Origin: Ricinus communis
Taxonomy: Eukaryota; Streptophyta; Magnoliopsida; Malpighiales; Euphorbiaceae
DNA length: 64,000 nt
Direction of reading: 5' to 3'
Assembly (NCBI RefSeq): GCF_019578655.1
Contig: NC_063264.1
Location: 17,534,429 to 17,598,428 of the forward strand
The translations under genes and the position numbers were made by a program. This document shows positions 46,117-57,100 of this stretch, one piece after another. Each line of letters begins with the position of its first letter. Within the stretch, counting starts at the first letter, position 1. Below the pieces are notes generated by a model. That model did no database searches, was not told the DNA's origin, and saw nothing but the letters and a program-made list of their open reading frames with translations.

Positions 46117-47577
46117 TCATTTAATGAGCTTGAAAATCCCAAAACAGTCATCTTCGTTTAAGTCACCATCTAAGTCTATTGCTGCCGAGCTGGTGCTGGA
46201 AGAGGAAGATGAGACTTTTGATTTTCCTTTGGAAGAGGCGGTTTCCGACAATTGTTTGATCAACTGTAAGAAATCCTCTTCTGTCTGAGCCGTTGCTAGC
46301 TTTGAAATTATGAAGGACTTCTGTGCCAAGAAAGTGGTTTGTTCTTTTGGAGGTGGCAAGAAGCTATTTTTTGAAAGAAAATTTTGTACCAACTTTAGTG
46401 ATAATTTTTCTTGGTGGTTAAATTTATCCCATCATTTGACTTTGAACCTTCGGGTAAGGATGATTTCTCCATCTGTTGCTTGATTGAAATGGAAATACCA
46501 AACACATACCCAGGGGAGAAAAAAGTTTGAACAAAATAGAAGTAACGGGGAAAAACGTCTTTCTATTTTATTTGGTTTGTAGTGGGCTTTGAAAAGGTTA
46601 AACAGAGGTAGAACTTCTGGAATTATGGTCTCAGGAGCATTGCCATAAAAATTCCACCATTGTTTAAACCAATAGGGGATCTTTGAAGTTTGGATTGAGC
46701 TTGTATCAAAGTAGAAAAGCCAAGAATGGCTTTGTCCTTCATTTTAAAGAAGAAAGGTATTAAACCAAGCTTGTTGGTAATCCCAATAGTTGAAGAAAGT
46801 GTTTAGGCTTGATGGGTAGGTTCTTTGGAGGGAAGTTGGGAAGGATCTTGAAGAGTGTAAATCCATTCTCCAATCTGTAGGGTGGAGGATTCTTTATATG
46901 GTGCATGTGGAATATGCAGGGTCTTTATGGTCTTTGTGTTTTTTGAAGTGTTTAAACTTTGCAGAACCAGTTACCTCAAGGATAGACTAGTAGTAGGATT
47001 GAGGCTTTGAAATATTCCAGGGCTTGAAATACCATCCTGGAGGGAAAATCTTTGAAATGAGTTTTGAGGGGCTTTCTGTACAGAATCCTTCCTCAATAGT
47101 CAAAATGTTTTGATAATTTTGCTTTTCTATATATTCGTTGAATTTAAAAAGTTTTGTTTATGACAAAATTATTTTTTGAGAGTTGGGCTTTGAAATACTT
47201 TTAGAGCTCTGAGATAGGTTTTGAGGAAAAATTTCTATCTCAAGTTTTGAAAAAGGGATAGAAAGTATACCTTTACCATTGTTGGAAGAGGAGGATGACT
47301 TTGGAGATGCTTCGGGTTGAAGTTGTATCAATTGCTTTGAATATTCTTCGACCCTTTTCAGGAATTCAGGATCTTGTTATGCAAACCATTCCTAAATTTG
47401 CAACTGTTGTTGGGCCGGATCGGCCTTGCTTTGGTCAATTTCTTCCTGGATGATTTCGGTCCAGGTACTGATGGGCTTTGAAGAAGAAGGCAAAATTTCC
47501 TTCTTTGGACTTTGGACAGGCTTTGAACTTGCTGTCGACTTTTCTTCTTTTACTTTTGATTTTCTTGGCATTTTCAC
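46117..47577 (-). pseudogene. Second open region of the pararetrovirus, function unknown
   Basis: After the reverse transcriptase an ATG at about 47,571 opens a Lys/Ser-rich protein (MPRKSKVKEEKSTASSKP) that is soon stopped. The same frame is readable onward with stops in between, including FPPGWYFKPWNISKPQSYY near 47,020, and ends in an acidic Ser-rich tail (46,117-46,392). It contains a Trp- and aromatic-rich middle part and no domain I can name. Florendoviruses often carry a downstream open reading frame of unknown function, and this matches that position. The plus-strand frames at 45,986-46,288 and 47,426-47,693 are shadows. Confidence 0.6.
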
Positions 47578-47589
47578 TCTTTTTTATGC

Positions 47590-48620
47590 TTTGGACAATC
47601 TTTGTATGCTCATCGGTCCATGCAGAGGGTTTTTCTTTAACCTATCATGAAGGGGCTTTGCAAGACAGTTCAAATTTGGATAAAAATCCATAACATAATT
47701 TAAACTACCAAGGAATCTTTGTAATTGTGTTTTTTCCAAAATTTTGTTTGGAAACTTTGAAGTAAAGGCTAGAGACCTTTCAATTGGGGTAATAGTTCCC
47801 CGGGAGATATAGTGTTCAAGAAATCTAGTTTTTGTTTGAAATAAAGATATCTTGGATTTTGAAACTACTAAACCATTTTTTTTAACAACATAGAAAAATG
47901 TCTCTAAGTGTTTGAAATGTTACTCTAGAGAATTTAAAAATATCAACACATCATCAATATAGACAATGCAAAACTTTGAATAAGGATTGAAAATGTTATT
48001 CATGATTTTTTGAAATTCGGAAGGAATATTTTTTAATCCGAAGGGCATGACATTTCATTCGTACTGGCCAAATGGAACTGTAAAAACTTTGCCAAAATCC
48101 TGATTTCATATCAAACTTTGAAAAAATAAAAGCAAAATGAAGCTTTTGAAGAAGATATCTTTTATTTGGAATTGGGTATCTGATCCACTTTAGGGCTTTA
48201 TTCAAAGGTTTGTAATTAATCACCAATCTAGGTGTTCCTCTTTCTATCTCACTATTTTTGTTGACATAGAAAGCTGCACATGACCAGGGGGATCTAGACT
48301 TGGTAATCAAACCTTTTTGCTCTAAATCTTTTATTTCTATTCTACAATGGCTTTCTAGGGTTTTATTCATTTGGATGGGTCTTGCTTTGGTAGGGATTTA
48401 TTTATCAGAAAAATCTTTTTTCATATGGTAAATCTATCATATGTTGTTTTCGTCTCCAAAAAGCATTAGGAAGATCAGAACAAACTTCATTTTCAATCTT
48501 CTTTTGCAAATCAGAGATTTTTCTTTGGATAAAATCATTTTGCATTTGATTTTGGATCCTTTTCAAACCCATATCTTGTTTCAAGTGGAAAAGCTGGGTT
48601 TGTTTTCTTTTGATCAAAGC
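47590..48620 (-). pseudogene. Reverse transcriptase (pararetrovirus), frameshifted
   Basis: The frame at 47,996-48,370 holds IKDLEQKGLITKSRSPWSC, PRLVINYKPLNKALKWIRYP and FSKFDMKSGFWQ, the fingers and the first catalytic Asp. A frameshift separates it from the VYIDDV block at about 47,947-47,964, which carries the second catalytic Asp pair. LQRFLGSLNYVMDFYPNL follows near 47,700, the usual thumb region. The next part should be RNase H1, which I do not find; the sequence passes into the following open region within about 60 bp. Confidence 0.85.
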
Positions 48621-48651
48621 ATTTATCTCAAAATTATAAATTGAGTGGGCT

Positions 48652-49044
48652 TTAATAAGATTGAGATTTCTCTTTTTGGATTTTTCTATAAAAGGGAAAA
48701 CAATTTTTTGAATCTTTAGCTTTAAAAATAATACCAGCCGTAGTTACTTTGAAAGGAGTAATTAAATTGATAAAAGGAGTTCCCAAAATAACTGTTTGCT
48801 GAAGATCTTTTGTAAGAATAAAAATATTTTTTAAAGCAATATTATTATTTAGAATTGCAGCTTCAATTTTTCCCGCAATCCTAATCTTTGAACTATTGGC
48901 TGAAGTAAGCCTCTCTTTAGTTTCTTGATGATACCTTTTAGGAACCAGCTCATAATTGATACAGTTGAGGTCTGCTCCTATATCAAATAAAGCGATGGTT
49001 TCTATTTGGAAATCACCAGGGAAAATGAGTTTTATTTGAATCAA
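48652..49044 (-). pseudogene. Aspartic protease (pararetrovirus)
   Basis: The frame contains ALFDIGADLNCINYELVP, where the usual DTGA/DSGA active site is DIGA, so the conserved Thr/Ser after the catalytic Asp is changed to Ile. A second conserved block, ILGTPFINLITPF, is present. The domain normally processes the viral polyprotein. The changed residue suggests inactivity even if expressed. Confidence 0.83.
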
Positions 49045-49629
49045 ATATTTTCTTGAGGTAATTTTCTTTAAAACGTTAATGAAGTTTTCTGGAACACTTT
49101 CAGAAACCTCAAGATTTTGAAAATCATTTTCTTCTTCAGAATCAAAATCATTATTCTGTTTGAGAATCAGGCTTTAGAGTAAAACAGAATCATTTTGTTG
49201 TTTTTCTTTCAAATCTTTGAGCTCTATTTTGATGGCTTTGATCTCTTTCTGAAGTTCTTGGATGGTAGGAAGATGGTTTTTTAGTTTTTTTCCCTTTATC
49301 CGAGATCATAGTAAGATCATAAGTGTTCTTACTAGAAGAGGGAATAAAGGTTTCAGTTTTTAGGATTTCTTTCAAAACTTGTTTTTGAATTTGGGGATCA
49401 TTAATATGCTTAACGGCTTCAAGAAGAGCTTCTTGTTGCCTAGTGAGCATAGTAATATTCTTTGAAATATCTTCAGAATCTGATTCAGAATAATCGGATG
49501 AGGTTTTGATTTCATCAATTTGAAACTCTTCCTCACTATTCGAAAACTCTGATTCAGAGGAATCAATAAGAAGAGCTGAAATTTTGCTTAAAACTTCGTC
49601 TTCTATTTGAAGCTCATGGTGTTTTTTTT
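49045..49629 (-). pseudogene. Spacer between coat protein and protease (pararetrovirus)
   Basis: Overlapping frames (49,190-49,450 and 49,372-49,566) encode an acidic segment and a coiled-coil-like segment rich in Gln, Glu and Lys (LTRQQEALLEAVKHI). The true frame has been broken. No catalytic domain is seen. Confidence 0.55.
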
Positions 49630-49962
49630 TTAAATCTTACAATACTTTGAAGTATGGCTCTTTTTCCCACATTTATAGCAAGTAATTTTGCTAAAATTTT
49701 TTTTAGAATTTTGTTTTGGAAATTTTGAAGAGGATGGCTTTTTGTAGAAATTCTCTTTGTTTTTAGGAGTCTTTCTATTTTTGAAAAAACGTTTTTTCTT
49801 AAAAGATTTAGAAAAATCTTCTTTGCATTTTCCTTTGCAGGTAGGGGGAGGCTCTATGGGATTATACTCAAACTGGTTACAAAAACTACCTAGTTCTTGC
49901 CTAGTCTTCTTCATTTCCCATTTGAGTTGCCTTTGAAGTTTAAGGTCATGGCATATCTTCAA
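49630..49962 (-). pseudogene. Nucleic-acid-binding CCHC region (pararetrovirus)
   Basis: A Lys-rich stretch is followed by CYKCGKKSHTSKYC, a CCHC zinc knuckle with the C-X2-C-X4-H-X4-C spacing intact. This is the C-terminal RNA-binding part of the coat protein and it ends at a stop directly after the knuckle. Confidence 0.88.
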
Positions 49963-49969
49963 TCCTTCT

Positions 49970-50879
49970 TTAGCTCACTAATTCACCATAAGTGTAGAAA
50001 TCATAAGGGATCTGGCCATTATGGGCTTCTCTTATGGTATTCCTAACTCTTTCACCTAGTATCTTAGGTAAACCAGCTAAGAATTTCTCTTTCCAGAAAG
50101 GTTGATTTGAATCTTCCCTAAGCATGACTCTGGTCAGGAATGTGTCTTTGTAGGCTTGAAAATTGCTAAGCTTTTTACAGGTTAGATTGCTAAGGAGCTC
50201 AGCATTCTTATCTTTCAGAAGAGAAGGGTCTCCTATGAAGTGGAAGAAAATCGTCAGGATTAAGGTTGACACAACATCCTCAATTGGATTTCCTAGTTCA
50301 TCTAAGATGGGGGTCCTTTCTATTGTGGTTTGGATGGCACCTAGGATTTGGAGTTGTTGTGCTTGTGTGAGATGGTAATCCTACCATCCTTTAAGCTGGC
50401 CAGAAAAACCAGCTATGAGGAGTTCGACAATGGCTCTATTAGAGGTACTACTTTGGGTTTTGTAAGCATTGGCTGCCATAGTCATCTGTTGCAAGAGACG
50501 AAGGATATTATATTCTGACATTCCATCTATATTCCATTCAAAGACAGAGGAAGCATTGAATCTAGATTGGGTTAGGATATTGTTCCTATTTTCTATTCCT
50601 AGATCTGGGGCAGTATTCCTAGGAGTATGCCAGGTCAATCTAGGGGCTTGCCATCCCAATCTGTTGATGTTGGAGAGTTTGTCAATGACACTTTCAAGCT
50701 CTGAATCATTTGATTCATCGCAATAGGCTTGATCTATAGCACTGATATTTCTACTGCTTTGAGGAGTATCTGGCACTAGATTTTTGGAAGACTCAGAAGT
50801 TGCTAATTTGCTAAACTGTTCTCTGACTGCTTTAGCAAACTCAGTTTGCTTTTGAAATTGATCTTGGCTAGGCTTTGAG
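49970..50879 (-). pseudogene. Coat protein core (pararetrovirus)
   Basis: Two frames carry the conserved core. The frame 50,381-50,776 holds FEWNIDGMSEYNILRLLQQM and VELLIAGFSGQLKGW. A stop (TGG to TAG, within the usual GWWD motif) ends it. The frame 49,970-50,272 holds KLSNFQAYKDTFLTRVM and PFWKEKFLAGLPKILGERVR. These blocks are shared by coat proteins of several plant pararetroviruses and resemble retrotransposon gag. The protein packages viral DNA when intact. Confidence 0.85.
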
Positions 50880-52161
50880 ATTTGGTAGGGTTTGAAGACT
50901 GGATTTTTGAGCTTTTCCGATTGGCTTGTCTCATTTGGATGTTCAGTGTTGGGGATTGGAGAGGTGAAGACTGTAGGAGGTTTTTGGATCTGGCTTTCTA
51001 TTCTAACAAGCTGCTTCCCTATTGTGTTAAGATAGGTATTCGAGATATTGTTCTACTGAATAATATTCTTGATATTCTTCTCAAGATCTTCTCCTATCAA
51101 TTTGTAAGGTGTAACCTCTATCTCATTCTCTCCATAAGGAATGGTTATCTTCCTAAGGGGAGGATGTTCAGACTGGATGGTTTAGTTTTCTCCGACTTTC
51201 CACTCTGGAGTCTTGTTTCTTACCATGACAGGACTAATAAGCTTTTCTTTGAAAGGATAAAGAATACTATTTTCTTTGCAATAAATTTGAAACCAATCAA
51301 AAAATTTGATTTGGACTTTGTTTTGAATGCAAAATTGATAGTATCTTTCTTAAATACTGTCTTTTTCTTGTAAAAAATTCTTAAAAAATCAAAGTTTTTA
51401 GAATGGTTCTTCTTTGAATAGAAATCTTCATGTAAAAGTTTTTTATCAATTTGAAAATCTTTTGAAATCATGTTGATCTCTGCTTTTAGATTTTGTGTTA
51501 TTGCAGATGGTGATGGTGAAAAGGGGGTAGAGACGATCTCTATATCCTCATCTTCTTTCTTTGGTTCATTGTAGACTGGTCTGAGGATATTGCTTTGGTA
51601 ATCAACATTTTGTAGTATATTGTTTGAGTTTGGTATATCAGATGTTGAAAATCTGGGTTGTGTTTTAGATGGAGTTGGTTCTTTGTAAGGAGCATAAATA
51701 ATAGAAGGTATTTTTGATACTCTTCCAATATCTATGGTCGATGTTGAAGAATCATCATTAGAAAATCTAGAAGAGGTTGATTTCCTGTTGAATGTAAGCT
51801 TTACTTTTCCATCTGGGAATTGGGTTATATTTTTGAGATTTGTATTTGGTTCTGTTTGCTTTGGGGATTCAGGTTAGGTTGCACCTTCAAGGATCCATTC
51901 TTCTGGAAGAGTGATGCCTTTCCATTGAATGGTTTTTGGAATTGTTGCGTTGAATTTGGAGAGATTTGTTTGTAGGAATAAGGTTTCTCCTTTTGGTGAA
52001 TGGAGCTTGTGTTTTGAACCAAAAGCAGAAATCATAGATTTGTAATGTATTTTGAAAATCAATACTATCGGAATAGATCTTTCAAGCATTTTGTAATTAT
52101 GTGTCTTTATTTGAAGAACAATGCTCCTTAAAATATTTTTATCATTTAATGAAATTGTGAT
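50880..52161 (-). pseudogene. Movement protein, C-terminal part, and linker (pararetrovirus)
   Basis: This piece carries the sequence that would follow 44,520 in the circular genome. The overlap (around 52,040-52,161) repeats the end of the other piece. After it comes the conserved end of the movement protein (TIQWKGITLPEEWILEGAT), then stops, then a Ser/Pro/Thr/Lys-rich linker toward the coat protein in several frames (51,540-51,728 and 51,220-51,471). The plus-strand frame 50,882-51,373 is a shadow. Confidence 0.75.
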
Positions 52162-52197
52162 TGTTTTTCAAACATCACAATTTAATTAAATGATAAA
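52138..52197. repeat. Inverted repeat at the right end of the pararetrovirus
   Basis: Arms 52,138-52,161 and 52,174-52,197 are inverted copies (one mismatch in 24) around a 12-base loop. The right arm and loop edge (CAAACATCACAATTT) match the viral movement-protein sequence at 44,627-44,655 in reverse, so viral DNA folds back at the junction. Confidence 0.85.
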
Positions 52198-54111
52198 GCA
52201 TGGCCACCACTTGAAGAAAGCATGTGCGAATCTCATTGCTAAAAGTAGAGTATATACCACTACTTGAAGAAAGTATGGAATAATTATATAAACCACATTC
52301 TGACGGAAAGAGAGAATCTGATTGGATTGTTTTGAATTTCGTATCTGAAAAAGAAACAAAAAGGAAAAGAAAAGAAAGCAAGAAAGAAAGAAGATGGTTT
52401 TGAAAATGATTCTTATGCTTTCTGATTGATTGGATTATTGTAAATCTGATTATTTATGATTCTTCAGCTGTTATTGATCCTCTTTTCTTGGGCTCGATGT
52501 TATGTTGATGGTGATGGGGACTCTTCATCTCCAGCCTCATTCTGTAAATAGGTGGTGGAAAAGTATTGGACAAATTGAATAAAGGTAGAAAATAAAAATT
52601 GAAAGTGATTTTTCTTTCATTTGGAATAGAAGAAAAAGAAAGAAGGGAGACGGAGAGAAAAATTATTTGTTATATGTATTTATATTTCATTAATTAAATT
52701 CAAGATTATGAATTTGTAAATAATTAAGATGTTGAATTCCAGTTTTTCAAATCAAAAGATATTTATAATTGAAATAAAAATGTCAATATTTAAAAGTGTG
52801 TAAATGATAAAATAGAGTTTTTTCGAATTTAATAAAAACCTTGAATTTGAGTTTGAATATGGAAATGCGTTAAAATTTTTAAAATAATATTTTACTATTT
52901 ATAAAGATTTTATACGACACTTTCTAAATTATTTAGACTAATTCTGAATATTAGATTAAAAGATAATCACAACAATCCGTGCAACTAGTAAGTAGTCTAA
53001 AATATATGCAAAAAGGCTGAAACATTGAAAAGAAAAAAAAGATTTTTGACATATGTTAATTTTGACAAATAAACATAGTGATGATTTGTAGTTTTTATAT
53101 TCATTGTATTAATATGTTAATAATAAGTCAATTTTTTAATTACTATGTTAAAAAGTTAGTTTTTTAATATTGATTTTAATCCTAAATAATATATATAATT
53201 ATTTTATTATATATAAGTGATATTAATCAATAAATTGAAAAAAAAATGAAGGATCCTAAACTATTAAAAATTTTATTAAACAATCTTAAAACTTATTATT
53301 TAGAGTCATCATAATGTACCATAGGTGTATAATACCATATAAATTTATAAAAATAGATATTATATTAATTCTAATAATTTATTAACATAATTAAATAATA
53401 AATTAGTTAATTATATATATTACTTAATTATCAATTAACAAAATATTTTTTTATTAAGAAATTCAAATTTAATCAGTGGTGTTGAATAATTATGGAATTC
53501 ACCTGTATAATTGTAACTTTTATAAATAACTAAATTAATAAATTCATCGATGATCTAATGGTAAAAGAATATTTAAAATTAATAAATTATTTAAACTAAT
53601 ATCAATTGATTATCTATAATTCAAAAATAGACTTCATAATGACCATAGAGGTAGTATGGTACTCTGGTAAGAACTTTTAGTGTAATATCTGACTAATATA
53701 ATATAACAAGTTTCAAGGATAGTTCATAATTTACTCCATATTTTATTTTCTAAAAATGTGAGACTTTGATTCCAATAAACAGAGATTCTGACTGACCCAT
53801 ATAAATGGTTTTGTGTTATAGGATGATTTGTAGGTATATTGTTTTTAATATGAATATATAATCCTTCTAAAACATCAATATTCAAGATTGAAACTATGTA
53901 AATGAAAAGGGTCTCACCTTACCAAAAGAAAAAGGATCTCATTAATTTCACCACACTATGACTACAATACAACTTGCCATTAATTGTTGCAATATTGCAC
54001 ATGAAATGTGGCAGGTGCAACCATTCTAAATTGGACCTATGCTAATAATTTGTTACTTGGCAAGCCTATATTACATTAACCAAACTACAATCAGAACTCA
54101 TGGCAGTAATC
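52198..54111. other. AT-rich intergenic DNA, no gene seen
   Basis: The stretch lies between the pararetrovirus and the 3' end of the ABCG gene. The direct repeat CACTTGAAGAAAG-ATG occurs near 52,208 and 52,261. The frame at 52,175-52,381 is not credible. The 3' UTR of the ABCG gene should occupy the last few hundred bases. Confidence 0.45.
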
Positions 54112-57100
54112 CTATCGCTTTTGGAAATTAATCATTTTAATGGAGACAGCAAAAATGAAAGCAAAAAGAACTGCAAAACCCAGAACAATCACTGCAACTG
54201 CTCCAAGAAGATCATGCCTGAAACCAAAATAATTTCTCACAAAATACTCCACAGTTTCTCCTGTTTCAAGTGTGTGCTTTAAATCTCCATACTGTGACGT
54301 AACCAATCCATTTAAGGTCCAGGCTACTGGACATGCCCAATAGTACCATCTCCACCACACAGGCATCCTCTGTCACAGGTCAAGAAAAGAGTATGTGAGT
54401 ATTGTAATCATGCAATTTGGAAACTAATGTAGAAATTGAGACTCCATTATGCTTTCTTTGCAGTAAATGCTCCGTTAATATCAAATTTTTTAATCTAAAA
54501 TCTAGTTAGTATAAAAAAAATTATTTTTCTTTTAGTACCAGTGCTTATATTTTCTGTTCCAATTTAGAATTCCTACTACATTTTCGGTCTATTTTTGCCG
54601 GTTAATTGATATTATTAATATAACCAATCAATTAAAAAATTTAATTTTTGATGGCCACGTCAGCAAAAATAAGTCTAAAAGATTGCAGGTAATTTAAATT
54701 GAAACAGAAATAGAAGTTTTGATACAGAAAAAGAAACTAAAGTATTGATACCAATTGAATATAAGGGTCCAAAGTTTAGTACCAATGAAACAATTTATCC
54801 CTCTATTTGCAGAGGGAGCTTGTTTTCAGGACTCAGAACTTGCAAACATAAAAATGTAGCAACCAAATGTTCCATATTAAGAAACTTACAGGTTGTGGGA
54901 TTATGAATCCTGAAAAGAGGTTCCACATCCCGTAAACTGCAGCTGAGATGATAGCTGCAACGTGCTGGTTCGGTGATAAGGCCATGACCATCATGCCATA
55001 GAAGGTGAAGAACAAGAATGTGCAGTATGTGAAGAACATATACCAAAAGAATTTATAGGCTGTCCATTCGAATCCCATCATTGCATATGCTATGGCACCA
55101 TACACTACAGCTTGAACAAAAACATAGGGGATCTCAATTCCAACCTGCAGTGAATAAACATCAGGTTTACGTAGAAAGAAGCACACATTTTTATAGGCAA
55201 TATTTTCTTGCATGATGATAAGTAAAAAGGATGAGTACTTGGGCAAAGGCATACGGCAAGGCTGAGTACATTCCAGCAGCTCTTTCTCTATAAAACACTG
55301 TTCGTCCGACCGCTATAACAGGCTGCACATTTGATCCATTTTGCGACCCAAGGAACATGACAGCAACGAACATTGAACCCATAGAATTAAAAAGGTCTTG
55401 TCTGTTTGTCCTGCAATTAGTTTACATATACGAGGATGACATTAGAAATGCAGATGGATAAGTCCAAGATTATATTCTGTTTTATTTCTTCAAGTATGTC
55501 TTACGTCTTCATGCCAAGATTCCAGAACATTGACCCAAGAACCAAGCCCGTGAAGATTGTAAATATGAGTCTCACAGCAGTGTATCGCGGGTTGCACCAG
55601 TATGACCTGTGTTGTTTCCATAAGCATGCCAAGCATTGAGTGACAAATGGCTGCGAGTATTGAGTAGGGAAATATAGATCCCTTGAACCAGGAACAGGCT
55701 TGCTTAATTCTTCAATAAGTACTTTGTTTCTCCTGAGAAATATATACAAAATTAACCAATCAAATTAGGATCAGATCAGATCCTTGGAATTAAAACCCAA
55801 AAGTAATTACGTCAGGTAACCTACCTGTATAGTTCTGAGTTCTTGTATATACGAGCAAAATCAACACCTAGTGCTACTTCTTGTCCGGGAGTGGTAACTT
55901 CCAACATCCAGGTTGCTGGATTATAACCATCTTTGATCTTACTGACTCCTTCGATTCCCTTTAATTTTTAAAGCGTGCGCATTAGTAATTAGGGTGAACA
56001 TGAATTAAACTTTTACAGCAATATCTCCATTGTAAATTTTTGTTAGAACCATCAGTGAATACCTCGAAGTACTCTATCAGATGGCAAGAATGACGGCCGA
56101 GTGGCCCTACATATATTTCTTCTCCTCCCCGCTTTAATAGGAGTAGCTGCAAGGTCATGTTATTCATGTCAAAATGTAATGTATGACTCCTATTCAGTAG
56201 AACAATGTTCAAAATTTTCTCACCTCGTCGAAAGATTCAAAGATGTCGATGCTTGGTTGATGAATGGTGCACACAACTGTTCTTCCTGTGTCGACTGTGT
56301 TCCTAACTGTTCTCATGACAATTGCAGCAGCTCTTGCATCTAGTCCTGATGTTGGCTCATCCATAAAAATAATTGACGGGTTTGCCACTAACTCAACAGC
56401 AATTGTTAGTCGCTTGCGTTGCTCGGTTGACAGCCCATTTATACCAGGCAATCCAACTAATTCTCGCCTCAGTGGATTCAGTTCCAGAAGCTCAATAACT
56501 TCCTCAGTGAACATCTGTAATCAGTTTTAAATAGATTAGCAGGAAAAAGAAAAGAAAGAAAAAAGAAGAAAATCGAGCCTACAGAATATCAATTTTCTGA
56601 TGCCTACCTTTCTGGTTCTTTCATCCACTTCGGATGGAAGACGAAGCCAAGCTGAGAAAACCAAGGATTCGTAGACAGTGACGTGTGGTGAGTGAATATC
56701 ATTTTGTTCACAGTACCCAGAAATTCTAGCAAATGTTTCTTGCTTCTTTGGGTACCCAGAAACTGTGATGTTCCCCTCAATATGTCCACCAGTTTTCCTA
56801 CCAGCTAGCACATCCATCAGAGTGGTTTTACCAGCACCACTGACACCCATTAAAGCAGTGAGTACACCAGGCCTAAATGCACCACTAACACCCTTTAATA
56901 ATACCAGCTTATCTTCATGAACACCATGATTTTTCATCTCCTGCAAAGTTCAAATTCAAAAGTAAGATTTATATTTCTCAATTGATCACATTGAAAAAGG
57001 GTACCATACCATCTGCCTCACTTTGTGTTACCTGAGGCATTTCGACAGAGTAGATAATCTCTTGGAAGGTTATAGAATGTGGTTCAAAAGGAAGAACCAT

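Larger units (their letters stand above)
44520..52197 (-). mobile_element. Endogenous pararetrovirus (Caulimoviridae, florendovirus-like), one genome length, decayed
   Basis: Read on the minus strand the order is: movement protein C-terminal part, coat protein, CCHC knuckle, aspartic protease, reverse transcriptase, a second open region, promoter and leader with a tRNA-Met primer site, then the start of the movement protein. The circular genome was thus opened inside the movement-protein gene. About 130 bp (44,520-44,655 and 52,032-52,161) occurs at both ends. The movement-protein-first order and a separate downstream open region fit the florendoviruses known from many angiosperm genomes; the genus is inference. 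There are no LTRs or integrase. Each region has stops and frameshifts, so it is not a working virus. Confidence 0.9.

Noticed and set aside
50882..51373. Plus-strand open frame of 163 codons
   Set aside because: It is antisense to the decayed pararetrovirus linker and coat region and has no recognisable domain.
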